This document shows, piece by piece, positions 22,533 through 33,159 of a stretch of 64,000 bases of DNA. The DNA comes from Cryptomeria japonica. Taxonomy: Eukaryota; Streptophyta; Pinopsida; Cupressales; Cupressaceae. How positions within the stretch are numbered: the first letter of the stretch is position 1; every line of letters starts with the position of its first letter. The DNA lies in assembly GCF_030272615.1 (NCBI RefSeq), contig NC_081405.1, forward strand, positions 26,984,272-27,048,271, given 5' to 3'. The notes below the pieces were generated by a model. It did no database searches. It saw only the letters and a program-made list of their open reading frames with translations, and was not told the origin of the DNA. Both the position numbers and the translations under genes were made by a program.

Positions 22533-22965
22533 CTAAGGAGAACGCCACATAATCTGGCTCACTGAGAGAAGGTTTAGTTCCATGCCAGCAATGTAGTATA
22601 CATTGAGAAATATGAGATTCTTCCCACTAGATTGAATCTGAACATTGCCCTTGCCGACAACAGTATACTCTTCACCTTCAAAAATGACTGAATCGGTGAA
22701 AGGTGAGTAGTTTGTGAACCAATCACGCCTATGAGTGAAGTGTCGAGAGGCACCAGAGTCTATGTACCAAGCAGAAAATTTCACATGATTTGCAGGACGC
22801 TTCTCCATGAAAGCGTAGAATGCAGATTCTTTTTGCTTGGAGTGCTCTGCGACATTGGGTTTAGGCAAAGAACCTCCTGGCTTCCGCTGTTTGAAAGCTA
22901 TCCGATTCTGACAATCCTTGATCAAGGGGCCATATTTGTGACATTAGTTACATTGAACTTTCTTC
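22533..22965 (-). pseudogene. Ty1/copia zinc knuckle and protease
   Basis: The minus strand reads WYIDSGASRHFTHRRDWF, the copia aspartic protease active site with D-S-G, followed by ELNLLSVSQI. Just upstream (about 22915-22960) is a decayed zinc knuckle, C-N-stop-CHKYGPLIKDC, in which the zinc-binding His has become Pro. It is in the same frame as the integrase at 21371-22530 and the gag at 23200-23636. Confidence 0.9.
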
Positions 22966-23199
22966 TTCTTCGAGCTAATTTGAGGCTGACTGGAGCCTTT
23001 CTGCTGAGAGGAATGAGCTTTGCCTTTATCCTTGTGAAAGGATTTGGTTGTGAAGGCTTGCTCGGTGGAGGACAAAGTGGCATTGCTACCAAACTGTTGT
23101 TTTCAACAGTCCTGTTGCAGAAGTTTGGTGCACAACTTTGGAAATTTCAAATCAACATTTGTTGAAGTAATGTTGAGAGTTTCTATGAAATGCTCATAG

Positions 23200-23636
23200 G
23201 ATTTAGGTAGACTTTTTAGGGTTATATCCTCTTCCTCCATTTTCCTGTCTATTGCTTCATGCTGATCTCAAATGTCCTTAATCTTTGTCAAATGCTTCTG
23301 TAAGGACATACGCTCATACATCATAATAGAAAATAGTTTGTTCTTCAAGAAGAACGCTCGACTCTTATTTGATGTCTCATGAAGATCCTTCAGAATAGTC
23401 CAGATCTCTGCAGTTGTCTTGTCAGATGGCAATTGCAGCAAGTGATCATCAGTCACAAAAAGCTTGATAAGCATGACCGCTTCTTGGTTGCACTTGTCAA
23501 ACTTATCCTGGTGTTGTCTAGTTGTGGTAGGACGAGTCTCTTTACCCAAAATGAGATCATCAAGGCGACAATATTCGAAGATGGTCATCATCCGCTGCTT
23601 CCATGTGTTATAATTATGTGTCATTAACTAACTAAA
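23200..23636 (-). pseudogene. Ty1/copia gag
   Basis: The minus strand reads NYNTWKQRMMTIFEYCRLDD, then LQLPSDKTTAEIWTILKDLH and KNKLFSIMMYERMSLQKHL. This is the copia gag/UBN2 pattern (WK--M---L---DLW..., A-E-W--L---Y). It is in frame with the protease. The first residues and any LTR upstream are not recognisable in 23640-24060. Confidence 0.85.
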
Positions 23637-24061
23637 TGAGTGTTGGACTTTGATGCAGTTTCTTAACCATGTCGGAGCCCGACCTCTTAATTTGTATCAA
23701 AGTTTTAAGAAGGGAAGAAAGTTAAAGTTAACACATTGAAGCTTGAAATAAAGATCGGAACATGAGAAAGTCATAAAACCTCATCGGACCTCAACACCTG
23801 ATCTTGAACTAAAAGGGAAGACGAAATAAAGGCAATAATTCGTTAGTTGGAATATGAATTTGATTCTGATAGAGGAGGTGATATTTTTTCACAAATTTGG
23901 ATGAGCCTGCATGTGTCGTACTAACCAGCAGCCAATGAGGTGCAAGTCAAAAGGGGATGCTAACTTTTTAAAAGCTTCAACTTGCGCAATCAAGTGGTAC
24001 TCCTTCGCCTAAAACACTGCAAGATGTTCCAAAGATTCGAACGCCTTAGTCTACAAGTAGA
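23637..24061. other. No gene recognised (junction of two elements)
   Basis: Lies between the start of the minus-strand copia gag and the plus-strand Tat-like gypsy. It would be expected to contain a copia leader or LTR, but I found no TG...CA pair or primer-binding site. Confidence 0.45.
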
Positions 24062-24666
24062 AATGTGAATTGCTCTTTTGATATTACTGAGTTTTGTGAG
24101 TCTTTTAAGGTTCAAATTTCTTCTGCTGAATATTTGAAAATGAATCCCAGTGAGTTGGATAGGTTAGTTAAATATGTCAAGCTTGAAGCTACTATAGCTA
24201 ACCTATGTGAAGAGCAGCCCACTGTTTTGATGTGTCTACCTTCGGTCTCTCATCAGAAACTAAAGATCATGCTCCTACCTTGTCAGACATTAAGTCGAAC
24301 CCTTTTTATGTATCCCTTTTCATTAATGGTCAAAGGCTTAGCAATTGCATAATTGATTCTGGAGCATTTGATAATGTTATGCCCACATCTGTAGCTAAAG
24401 CTTTAGGGTTCTCTTTGACTAAGACCTTTGGTAGGTGTTATTCCATGGACTCCAAACAGATTCCTTTGATAGGTCAGATTAAAGATGCTTAAGTGTCATT
24501 AGTTGCTCATCTTGGAAAGCAACTTAAGTTCACAATTCTGGTTGCTGAAATTCAGATGGACTGGTCTCATGCTCTTATTGCATTAGGAAATAAGAAAGTC
24601 AAGTTAGAACCAAATGTTAAGGCCAAATTCACAGTTCTAAAGTCAGATGATCCTAGGGCCTAGATT
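24062..24666 (+). pseudogene. Tat-like Ty3/gypsy gag end and aspartic protease
   Basis: EYLKMNPSELDRLVKYVK (24130-24190) resembles the end of Tat-type gag. In a second frame, NPFYVSLFINGQRLSNCIID, then SGAFDNVMPTSVAKALG (24300-24420), is an aspartic protease with the D-S-G triad. SLTKTFGRCYSMDSK and a decayed AAQVALA-like stretch follow. The last recognisable piece is MDWSHALIALGNKKVKLEP (24555-24610). A frame change near 24232 and stops at 24490 and 24661 show decay. Confidence 0.85.
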
Positions 24667-25300
24667 CTTTATGAAGAAATGGAATTTGGAAATTATATGC
24701 TTTTCTTTGGAGATGCATTGGCAGAAGAATCGCTAGGACCTGAAGTTTCTTCAGAGTTGTGGTCTGTTGAGTTCAATGGTAGCTGTTCAACTTTTGGTTC
24801 TGGCACAGGAGTTGTGTTGATTTCACCAGAGGGTGAACGTTTTCTTTTATCATATAAACTGGAATTTAAAAACACTAACAGCATGGCTGAATATGAGGCT
24901 TGCTTTTGGGGATAGCCGTGGCTAAAGAAAAAGGTATTAAAATGTTGGTGGCCAGGGGTGATGCAGAACTGATCATGAAAAAAGAGGCATATTCACAGTC
25001 AAGAATGAAAGGCTAAAGCATTACTGTAACCAAGTTTGTGACGAGATTGAGTTCTTTAATGCCTTTTCTATTGAAGTGGTCCCTAGAGAAAAAAACTCTA
25101 GATCCGATTCACTGGCCGTATCAGCATCCTTACTGCTACCTCATCCAGATTTTGAAGCAAATTCTTACAGAATTAAGATGATCTACAGGCGAAACATACT
25201 TGATAATGTGGAGGCATGGCAGGTGTTTGAGAATGATAGACAAATCAGGAGCTTTCTTGAGAATGTTGAAGCATTTATGGAGATCTTTTCCGAATGAAGT
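24667..25300 (+). pseudogene. Archaeal-type RNase H (aRH) of a Tat-like element
   Basis: 24679-24915 reads ELWSVEFNGSCSTFGSGTGV then VLISPEGERF and NTNSMAEYEACFWG. The pattern FDGS...G-G-GVVL-SP-G and N--AEYEA is that of the extra RNase H of Tat-lineage gypsy elements; here the first catalytic D is N. It continues with ARGDAELIMKK (24952-24985) after a frameshift and VVPREKNSRSDSLAVSASLL (25075-25135), in which the family A-DSLA has become S-DSLA. In this element the domain lies before RT, whereas the usual Tat order puts it after the first RNase H. Confidence 0.85.
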
Positions 25301-25440
25301 GAGTCTGAATGCATAGAAATCTGTTCAAACAGCAAGGAGCTTGAAGATGGTGTAATACCACTCAAAGGTAATAAGATTCCAAAGGGCCTTGTTTCTCTTG
25401 ATCGCCTATTGATAGACATGATGGATACATTAAGAAGAAA

Positions 25441-26520
25441 ATGGCTGAATCTGTTGATACTTCTAGTGGCTTTGCAACTGTAAATATTGGGAGTCTGGAC
25501 AATCTGAACCTAGTATGCATCGGTAAGTTTTGTAAATTAGATGAAAAGGAAAAGTTAATTAGGCATCTGATTAAGCATAAACACATGTTCGCCTGGTGCT
25601 ATGATGATTTGAAAATTTCATGAACGGGCACCACGCCTTTTAGACAGAAACAAAGGAATAACAATCCAAAAATCGCTGATGCTATTTTCAAGGAGATTGA
25701 CAAGATGCTGAAAGCTAGAATCATTTATTCCATCCACTATTCCACTTGGGTTGCTAACATTGTCCATGTGTGGAAGAAAAATGGAGAAATAAGGACGTGT
25801 GGATTTCAGAAATCTCAACCAGTCATCCTCGAGGGACAATTATCCTCTTCCAAACATGGATCATGTATTGCAGACTGTAGCTGGTTCAGAAATGATGTCA
25901 ATGTTGGACAACTTTCCAGGATACAACCAGATTTGGGTGAACAAAGGAGATCAACATAAGATGGCATTTATCATGCCTTGGGGTACATTTGCATTCAACC
26001 ATATGCCCTTCAGTCTTATCAATGCTGGGGCCACTTTCCAATGAGCCATGGATTTATCTTTTGGAGATCTTAGAAATAAGATCATAGTGATTTATTTGGA
26101 TGACTTGATAGTGTTCTCTAAGATGAGAGAAGATCACCTACGTGACCTAGAAGTAATTTTGCGAAGGTGTAGAGAACATGGTATCTCCCTCAATCTGAAG
26201 AAATCTATGTTATGTGTTATAGAGGGTAAACTCCTGGATCATATTGTCTCAAAAGAAGGTACCATAATTGACCCTGAGCGAGTAAGAGCAATACAACAGG
26301 TAAGCTTACCTTCTAGGAAGACTAGCGTTAAATCTTTCTTTGGCCAGGTAAATTTCTTGAGGAAATTTGTTCCTGAATTTTCTGAGATTACCAAGCATAT
26401 AGTCGATATGATGATGGGAAATCAGAGTTTCAAGTGGAACAAAGCTGGCAAGAAAGCTTTCGAAAACATTAAGAAAGCTATTGCCCTTGCTCTTGTGTTG
26501 GTGCATCCAAATTTTAGCAA
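25441..26520 (+). pseudogene. Tat-like Ty3/gypsy reverse transcriptase
   Basis: LIKHKHMFAWCYDDLKIS (25569-25621) is the pre-RT motif. Next come TPFRQKQR, DKMLKARIIY, KNGEIRTC then DFRNLNQSSSRDNYPLPNMD across a frameshift near 25799, AFIMPWGTFAFNHMPFSLIN (25967-26025) and ATFQ followed by a TGA where Arg is expected. IVIYLDDLIVFSK (26088-26126) keeps the YLDD catalytic loop. KSFFGQVNFLRKFVPEFSEI marks the RT-RNase H junction. Apart from a few stops and one frameshift it is well preserved. Confidence 0.92.
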
Positions 26521-26925
26521 GGATTTTATTATTGTTATGCATCTAAACATACTATGTCAGCTATCCTTTTGCAAATGAATGAGCAAGGTATTGAAGCTCC
26601 CATAGCATTTATGACTTTTCCTCTCAAGAAACATGAGTTGAATTATTCACAAATGGAGAAGCACACCTTTGCAGTGGTGAAGGCAATTAAGCAATTTAGA
26701 TTCTACATTCTGCATTCCCATTCTGCGATGTATGTCCCAGACCTAGCGGTCAAGAGCATCCTCACTCAGAAAGAAATTGGTTGTAATAAGAGGGGAACTT
26801 GGATAGTTAAAGTGCAAGAGTACATCATTGAGATCAGACAAGCTAAGCTGGTTAGAGGTCGAGAGTTAGGCAAGTTGATGGCAAACGATCAGCTCCTCGT
26901 GCTCTTGGTAAGTTTGTAAGACCCA
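26521..26925 (+). pseudogene. Tat-like Ty3/gypsy RNase H
   Basis: HLNILCQLSFCK then SAILLQMNEQGIEAPIAFMT, LKKHELNYSQMEKHTFAVVK and KQFRFYILHS match the RNase H that normally follows gypsy RT. YIIEIRQAKLVRGRELGKLM ends the domain. It is followed directly by the integrase zinc-finger region, with no second RNase H in between. Confidence 0.9.
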
Positions 26926-28000
26926 TGGTTTTCAAACATTGCTTTTTATCTTACCTATGGGGAGTATCCTTCTGGCTTCTCTTAGAGAAAGAAGAGACCT
27001 GAAGTTAAAAGAAAGTATGTATGTGATTTGGAATGACTCTTTGTACAAGAGAGGTTTGGATGGGACATTTTTGAGGTGTGTGGATAAGGAACAGCAGCAA
27101 AAGCTTTTGAAAGTTTTTCATGATGAAGCTTGTGGAGTATTCATCAATTGTTACAGCCTTTAAGATTCTAAGACAATGTTATTATTGGCCAAGAATGCTC
27201 AAAGATGGATATCACTAGGTGGCTAAATGTGAAAAATGTAGACAGTTTTTTGGGAAACCACAGTTGGATGCACTTGCACTGAGGCCAGTGGTTATTGAAG
27301 GACCCTTTCAGCAGTGGGGCTAGGATTTTATAGGACCAATCAATCCTTCTTCTAGTGTAGGTCATACACACATTTTGACAGCGACAAATTACTTCACAAA
27401 ATGGGTAGAAGCTGTCCTTTTAAAGTGAACCATCTCAGAAGTTGTTTGTGATTTTATCAAGGAGAATATCTTGGTACGCTTTGGAGTCCCACTGAAAATA
27501 GTGACTGATAATGCTACTAATTTTTCATCATCAGAACTAGCTCTTTTGTGTTATGAGAATGGAATTATTCTGGCCCACTCATCAGATTATTACCCTCAAG
27601 GGAATAGCTAGGCAAAATCCAATAATAAGAATTTTGTCACAATAATGAGGAAATTGGTGGCTGAAAATTAGAGGAATTGGCATAAGAAGCTTTATGAAGT
27701 TTTGTGGGTAGACAGGATAACTCCAAAAGAGCCATTGGGTATGTCCCCTTTTGAGCTAGTTTATGGGATTGGGACTACCTTTCCTTTACCGTTAGAATTG
27801 GCTGCTTCCAATTTACAGACTGCAGTAGAAGATAAAAAATTCCAAAGAGAATCATGTACTTGGCCAAAATTGAAGAACAAAGGGATGATATGGTGGACAA
27901 AATCACTCTACATCAAGCAAGAGTGAAGAAGATTTTTGACAAAAGAGTGAGGCCTAGGAGCTTCATGGATGGAGATACGGTGTTGTTTTGTTCTTGTCCT
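26926..28000 (+). pseudogene. Tat-like Ty3/gypsy integrase
   Basis: YVIWNDSLYKRGLDGTFLRC and FHDEACG begin the zinc finger. CEKCRQFFGKP completes it after a stop. The core has GPFQQWG-stop-DFIGPINPSS (stop replaces W or G-side residue), ATNYFTKWVEAV, VTDNATNFSS and YYPQGNS-stop-AKSNNK. The expected catalytic E region (G-AE--NK) is lost. RITPKEPLGMSPFELVYGIG (27716-27775) and a KIFDKRVRPRSFMDGDTVLF end (27932-27985) close the domain. The five or so stops fit C-to-T change in CAG, CGA or TGG codons. Confidence 0.9.
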
Positions 28001-28914
28001 TAGTTTTGCAAAACCAGATACTCTAGATTCATTGCTTCATCCTTTCAGTCTTTGTCCTCAGTCAGATTCAGCTGTTACCTAAAGTTCACTCCCAGTTCAA
28101 TTTTAGTCTTGCCCTATCATTTTCAAGCTAAGTGAGATTCATTTAAGTCATTGTTTAACCTTGTTGGGATTTCAAGCCAGTTCTTGAACGCATGTTAGAG
28201 TCCGTCAAGTCATTTGGAACTTCTTCAAGTCTTCACTTCTTTGGAAAATCTTCAAGTTTGTCAGTCTAAGTGTGAGTTCAACTTCGAGTGTCGCTCCCTG
28301 ACACCTGCCTTGGTCCTTGTTTAAGCCTTTGTTCCTTTTTGTTTTAATTTAATTGGCTTTGTTAAGTGTTCCATTTTCAACGTTGCGCTTCGACACTTTG
28401 TTTTGCACTAAGTGTTAAGTTCTTTGTCTTTGTTGGACTTTGGTGTAGAAAAGTGAACTTAGTTTCTATTCTTTTTGTGGAGCTTTGGCTTCAAGTTTAG
28501 CAGTTCAAAGTGTATCAGTGGGTCTTGACAAAGGTTGTTGAACCTTTGTCGTAGTCTGATTTACCAAGTGGCACCCGAAAGAAAATAAGAATAATGTTCA
28601 AGTGTTGTGGGAGCCAAGTTCCAAAGGTTAAGTTAGAACCTGATGACTTTGAAAAGGCAGTTTGAGAATACTTCGGGCTTAGTGTGAAGTTCAAGAACCA
28701 AATGTGCTGCTTGACATCATAATATGAACTCTCATTCCTAAGCACAAAGAAGAAAAAGATAGAAGGATTGAAGAAGGTGCTGATAAAAGTTAGTTCTTGA
28801 ACCAAAGCTGGAGCCTGATAAGGGAATTGGTAATAATTTCAAAAAATGTTTGAGCGACACTAAAGGCGGGATGTGCTGAGCATTAATTGCAGAAAAGAGT
28901 GGTAGTTGCAAAAT
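28001..28914. other. No gene recognised (T-rich spacer)
   Basis: Follows the Tat-like integrase. It has no ORF with recognisable content; a 96-codon minus-strand ORF at 28515-28805 looks random. It probably belongs to the non-coding part of the same element. Confidence 0.5.
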
Positions 28915-31900
28915 TGAATGCTCAAGTACAAATTTCGAAATTCTCTCTTTAAGTTGTTAGATGAGTTCATTTGCATTGAAGGCGAAAAGGAACAGAGAGC
29001 TAGGGCACGACAATCTCCCTATGACGACAGTGCCATAATTATAGAGGTAAGCTTTCAAAGCCATTGGTTGTCTAGTTGTGCAAGAAGTTCAATTCCCTTA
29101 GAATTTAAGAATTGATAAGGGCTAGAGGGTGCTGCGATAGTGCTGAATTGGGAAAGTTGTTAAGGTTAAGAGCATTTGGGAAAATGAAGTTTAAATACAC
29201 TAGGTATGATCACTTGAATGGCTTAGATTGCACTATGCTAGAGATAGGAGATACTAAGCTAGGCCACATTAATCTAGATGATTTCTGGCGGAGAATAGAA
29301 AGTCCTAACCATCACCCAATGACTTAGAAGCTAGCTGACAGTGGTCTACTTCAAGTTGCCGCTTTCGCAGTCTCTTTGCAGTGATTTGACCTTGTTATGG
29401 AGCGTATAAATAGATATGACCCAAACACAAGGGAGATTAAAACAAAAAGTAATCAAATTCTTGTGATCCTTGATCGCGCTACCATTTAGAACTATTTCCG
29501 ACTCTTGAATAGGGTGGAGTATGCACATTGGGATTTGACATTGTCCTATTGTGAATTCAATGCTGAGAAGAAAGTCTATAGGAATGAGATTGCCCAATAA
29601 TGGTTTGTGAGCCCAAGGAAAGGATAATCAAAGCTGCGAAGAATATTTGTAAATCATTCCTTGAAGGAAAAATTGCAGACATAATTATTTTGTTGCACAG
29701 GCTCAGAGGGGTGATGAGGATCCATGATTCTCGATGAATGGATGTTTTTCTTTGTTCAAGTTATATGTACAGGTACTTCTTACCTAAATTGGGCAGGTTT
29801 GATAAGTGATAGCTTGTGCTTTGAGATGACTTCTTTCAGGTGGAACAGGTTCTTCTCCATGACCTCATATTTTGTGTATGCCTTAGCATGCACTCTAATG
29901 TGGCCTGGTTTGGAGTTCGTTCAGGAGTTTGATGATAACATGCAGATTTATGACTTCTATCCAAGCTTGCAGCTACAAAAGATCTACACCAATTTTAGAA
30001 GGGTAAACAATGTTTTCACCCTGTCTAGTTCGAGAGATGCAAGGTCATCCTGAAAGGAGAATTTCTCCAGAAGCACTTGAACAAATCAAAAGCTATGGTA
30101 GCTATTTTTTGCAATTCCTACTTTTTCCTACCTTAGGGTTGGGGGTTATGATGGTTTCCCCCTTAAGCTACCCAAATATGCTGATGATAAGTTCATCGTG
30201 ATTTAGCTGTGGCGATAAATTTGTGAAGGGAACAAGAGATGCAAGGAACAAGAGATGTAGTGAAAGAAGAAAGGTAGGCATCCAATTTCCTATCAATTTG
30301 GGAGTATACTCATAGTCCAATGCCCTCAACATCATAAAGGCAGCTGAAAAGTATGCGATGGATACTTAAAATTTCATTAGATTGAAGTTTGATGCCAAAA
30401 TTTTTGTAAGGGATAATTTACACTTGGGTCCTTCATATCACCATGTTCCACAGTTAGAAGACTATTGCGAAGACTGCACAGACAATTTAGAAGTGTGAAG
30501 GAGAGATTGGTCAAGGATGACCACTCAACAAATAATTGATTTTCAGGTTTAGCTAGACATTGCTGGTATTATGGATGATGGGTCTGATTTGGTTAATCCC
30601 ACCTATGTCTCACAAGTGTAGTCATAGCCATTGGACCCAGCCTAAAGAAGAGGATATTGATAGAAGAACAACTGGGGTCGTTAGAAGAACCTGGATGTGG
30701 ATTGCCGAGAAGAAGGCAATGATTCCAAGCCTGTTTCTGCAGCAAGGAAAAAATCCACAGGGCAGGGAAGCTCAAGAAATCCTAACACTGCCACTGTAGT
30801 TCCAACTGCTCCGACTCCACCACCAGCCAATCCAGGAGAAAGTGGGGATGGTGAGCCACCTGAGAAGAATCAAGAGCCTAAACTGACTTGTGGTGAGGGT
30901 TTAGTGCCTGATATAGGTACACAAGGACCAGACAAGGAACAAGAAGCAGAGAAAGAACCTAAGGATGGAATAGGGCAAGAGCAGTCACATGATGATAAAG
31001 GGAAGAAGCCAATTGGAGATACTCGATGCATCCAAGTCCCTTTTTCCTTTCTCCATGCAAAATATTGATAAAACTCCTCTTGTTAAGAGGAGTTTTTTAC
31101 TTAGTTTGGATGCAATGCAAAGTTCCCTGAAGACTTTGTTGGATGGTTGGAGACATCACTGTCTAAGAAGACGAAAACGAAAGCTATCAGACAACCAACC
31201 GAGGATGTTGTTTCATAGATTTTGCAGTCCACCCCTGTTTCAAAGATGACAATTCGGATCACCTATTTTTGGAGATCGCCTAGCCTACTTCTCAGGTAGA
31301 TCCCAGCCAAGCCACCATAGCAGATTTCATTCTTACTAGGATTGACTTGGGACCTCCTAGTTGGGATGCTGACCTATGTAATTTTCAGATTTCTGCAACT
31401 AAGGTCATGGAAAGAGTGGAGAAAGATAAGATGGACAAAGAAGATTTAAAGGCCTTGATAGGGGCATTGTCAGATTGCTTGAGGTTGCTGCTCAACTTGT
31501 CTCCATCACAAGAGGCTAGCTCCTTAGCGACCCTGTTAGACCTGCGGCTGATGCTAACAAAGAACTAGTGGCTAAAGTGCAGGTGGATAGCCATTTCGGC
31601 CGTGTGTTGCAAGAATGGATGAAGAAGCTTAAGATCAAAGGCCTCCCATTGTTCACAATCTGAGCAAGTCCTACAATGAGCTAATCAAAGCCAGAAATTG
31701 TATCTCTCCTTAAATCACCATTTCAAAGATGGAAGAGACCGCACATAAAGAAACAAAGGGATTACTGCAAGAGATTATCGATAAGGGCATCAATGTGGCT
31801 GCGAGTAGAGTTATTATTGCTTCTTCAATATAATATATGGATTCAGAGTTTAGATTGGAAGTGCGAGTGTCTACAGAAGAATATCATGGAGCAGAGCAAG

Positions 31901-32155
31901 TTGCTTAAGGAAGCAAATAGAATGATTGCTCAAGTGATTTCAAAATTCAAAGATATTGGTTGCGAACTTGAGAGGAAAGATAATTCTGGTATAGCCTCAG
32001 CGAATGAACTAAAAGCAAAATTTCAAAAAAATGTTATCACATTGGTCGACCCCAAGATCTTCAGCGAAGACAAACACAATGACCTGGCAAGAATAGATGC
32101 ATCTCTTATTTGGTGTGTCAATCATCATAAGGCATTTGTACTGAAGTGTTAAGAT
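28915..32155 (+). pseudogene. Decayed extra ORF region downstream of integrase
   Basis: Plus-strand fragments in changing frames: SGLLQVAAFAVSLQ (29338-29380), MERINRYDPNTREIKT (29398-29445), NRVEYAHWDLTLSYCEFNAE (29510-29570), VFTLSSSRDARSS (about 30053), a Pro/Glu/Lys-rich acidic stretch (30697-31060) and a hydrophilic, coiled-coil-like C-terminal part (31793-32152) with SLDWKCECLQKNIMEQSKLL. I do not recognise the family. Extra ORFs between integrase and the 3' LTR are known in Tat and Athila elements, so this may be one. A captured host gene is also possible. It ends where the copia LTR begins. Confidence 0.5.
31070..31096. repeat. Perfect 12-bp-arm hairpin with T tail
   Basis: AAAACTCCTCTT-GTT-AAGAGGAGTTTT is followed by two more T. 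It would be a textbook intrinsic terminator in bacteria. In this nuclear plant context it has no such role, and I list it as a structure only. Confidence 0.85.
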
Positions 32156-32167
32156 ATAGCTTCATTC

Positions 32168-32208
<41 letters not shown>

Positions 32209-32420
32209 TTGTGAACTTGAGAGGAAAGATAATTCTGGTATAGCCTCAGCGAATGAACTAAAAGCAAAATTTCAAAAAAATGTTATCACATTGGTTGACC
32301 CCAAGATCTTCAGCGAAGACAAACACAATGACCTAGCAAGAATAGATGCATCTCTTATTTGGTGTGTCAATCATCATAAGGCATTTGTACTGAAGTGTTA
32401 AGATATAGCTTCATTCGTAT
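31955..32420 (+). repeat. 249-bp tandem duplication including an LTR start
   Basis: The segment from ATTGGTTG at 31955 through GAAG-TGTTAAGATATAGCTTC (32144-32172) and an AT run is repeated from 32204, with an offset of 249 bp and only a few differences (for example TGCGAAC versus TGTGAAC). Each copy contains the end of the extra ORF plus the first 25-50 bp of the copia LTR. The AT run ends in TATATTGGTT, matching GATATTGGTT at the left edge, so a short shared sequence probably joined the copies. Confidence 0.93.
32173..32204. repeat. AT dinucleotide run
   Basis: An uninterrupted TA run inside the partial LTR copy. Similar runs occur at 32419-32465 and 37250-37304, just inside the two full copia LTR heads, and look like unstable parts of the U3. 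Confidence 0.85.
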
Positions 32421-33056
32421 TAATATATATATATTAATATTCATATATATATATTATATATATATTGATACTTTATTATAATGAAGAAGTTGTAATAAAT
32501 GTTATTATCATTATTATTAATATAGTAATGATAATATTATAATGCATGATAAATATTACATTATATCATATTATCATTACTATATTAATAATATAGTAAT
32601 GGTAATATTAATACATTATCGAAATGAATGATGAAATGCATTGCCGACACTGCTGTATATATTACCAACTGCTGACACTGCTGTATACATTGCCGACTGC
32701 TGTTTGTGTCGGCTTACATTAAACAGTCTCCATGTTAATGTAAGCGACTGTTGTTAACAGTCGCTTACATTAACATAGCGACTATATACTATATACACCG
32801 TTTCATTGTTATGCGATGTTTCATTTGAGAGTCACGATCCTTGGGAAGTGACCGATCATAATTATATATATATTGTGTGCAGTGAGGGTTCGAATACAAT
32901 CAGTTAAAAGGTTCATTGCTATTCTCCCCTCACTGCATACAATATTATATGCTTCAAATTAAAACAGAGATACACATATATATATCAGCATTAAATAAAT
33001 AACAGTACTGAATATATTAACAGAGAATATATTCCCAAAGATCTGATTTCTTAACA
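32396..33056 (+). repeat. 5' LTR of the copia element
   Basis: TGTTAA...TTAACA form a 6-bp terminal inverted repeat. The primer-binding site TGGTATCAGAGC follows at once. It contains a 21-bp-arm hairpin and TATA-like runs (32783-32800, 32864-32875). Confidence 0.93.
32732..32776. repeat. Hairpin with perfect 21-bp arms in the copia LTR
   Basis: ATGTTAATGTAAGCGACTGTT (32732-32752), loop GTT, then the exact reverse complement (32756-32776). In the 3' LTR the same hairpin spans about 37543-37587 with one mismatch (AATAG for AACAG). Further GCCGAC/GTCGGC repeats lie just upstream. Confidence 0.9.
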
Positions 33057-33068
33057 TGGTATCAGAGC
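33057..33068 (+). other. Primer-binding site, initiator tRNA-Met
   Basis: TGGTATCAGAGC directly abuts the CA end of the 5' LTR. It is identical to the sites at 8976 and 59151. Confidence 0.93.
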
Positions 33069-33159
33069 AGAGTTAAAGGGAATAAAATTCTGAATTATTA
33101 TTGAAATACAAAGGAAAGATATCATTTAAAGAAGGAGGATTCAATCACAAATCATCAAA

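Noticed and set aside
22731-23165. 144-codon plus-strand ORF
   Set aside because: Shadow of the minus-strand copia zinc knuckle, protease and gag linker.
31070-31096. Intrinsic transcription terminator
   Set aside because: The hairpin plus T run would fit bacteria, but everything around is plant nuclear retroelement DNA where this signal does not work.
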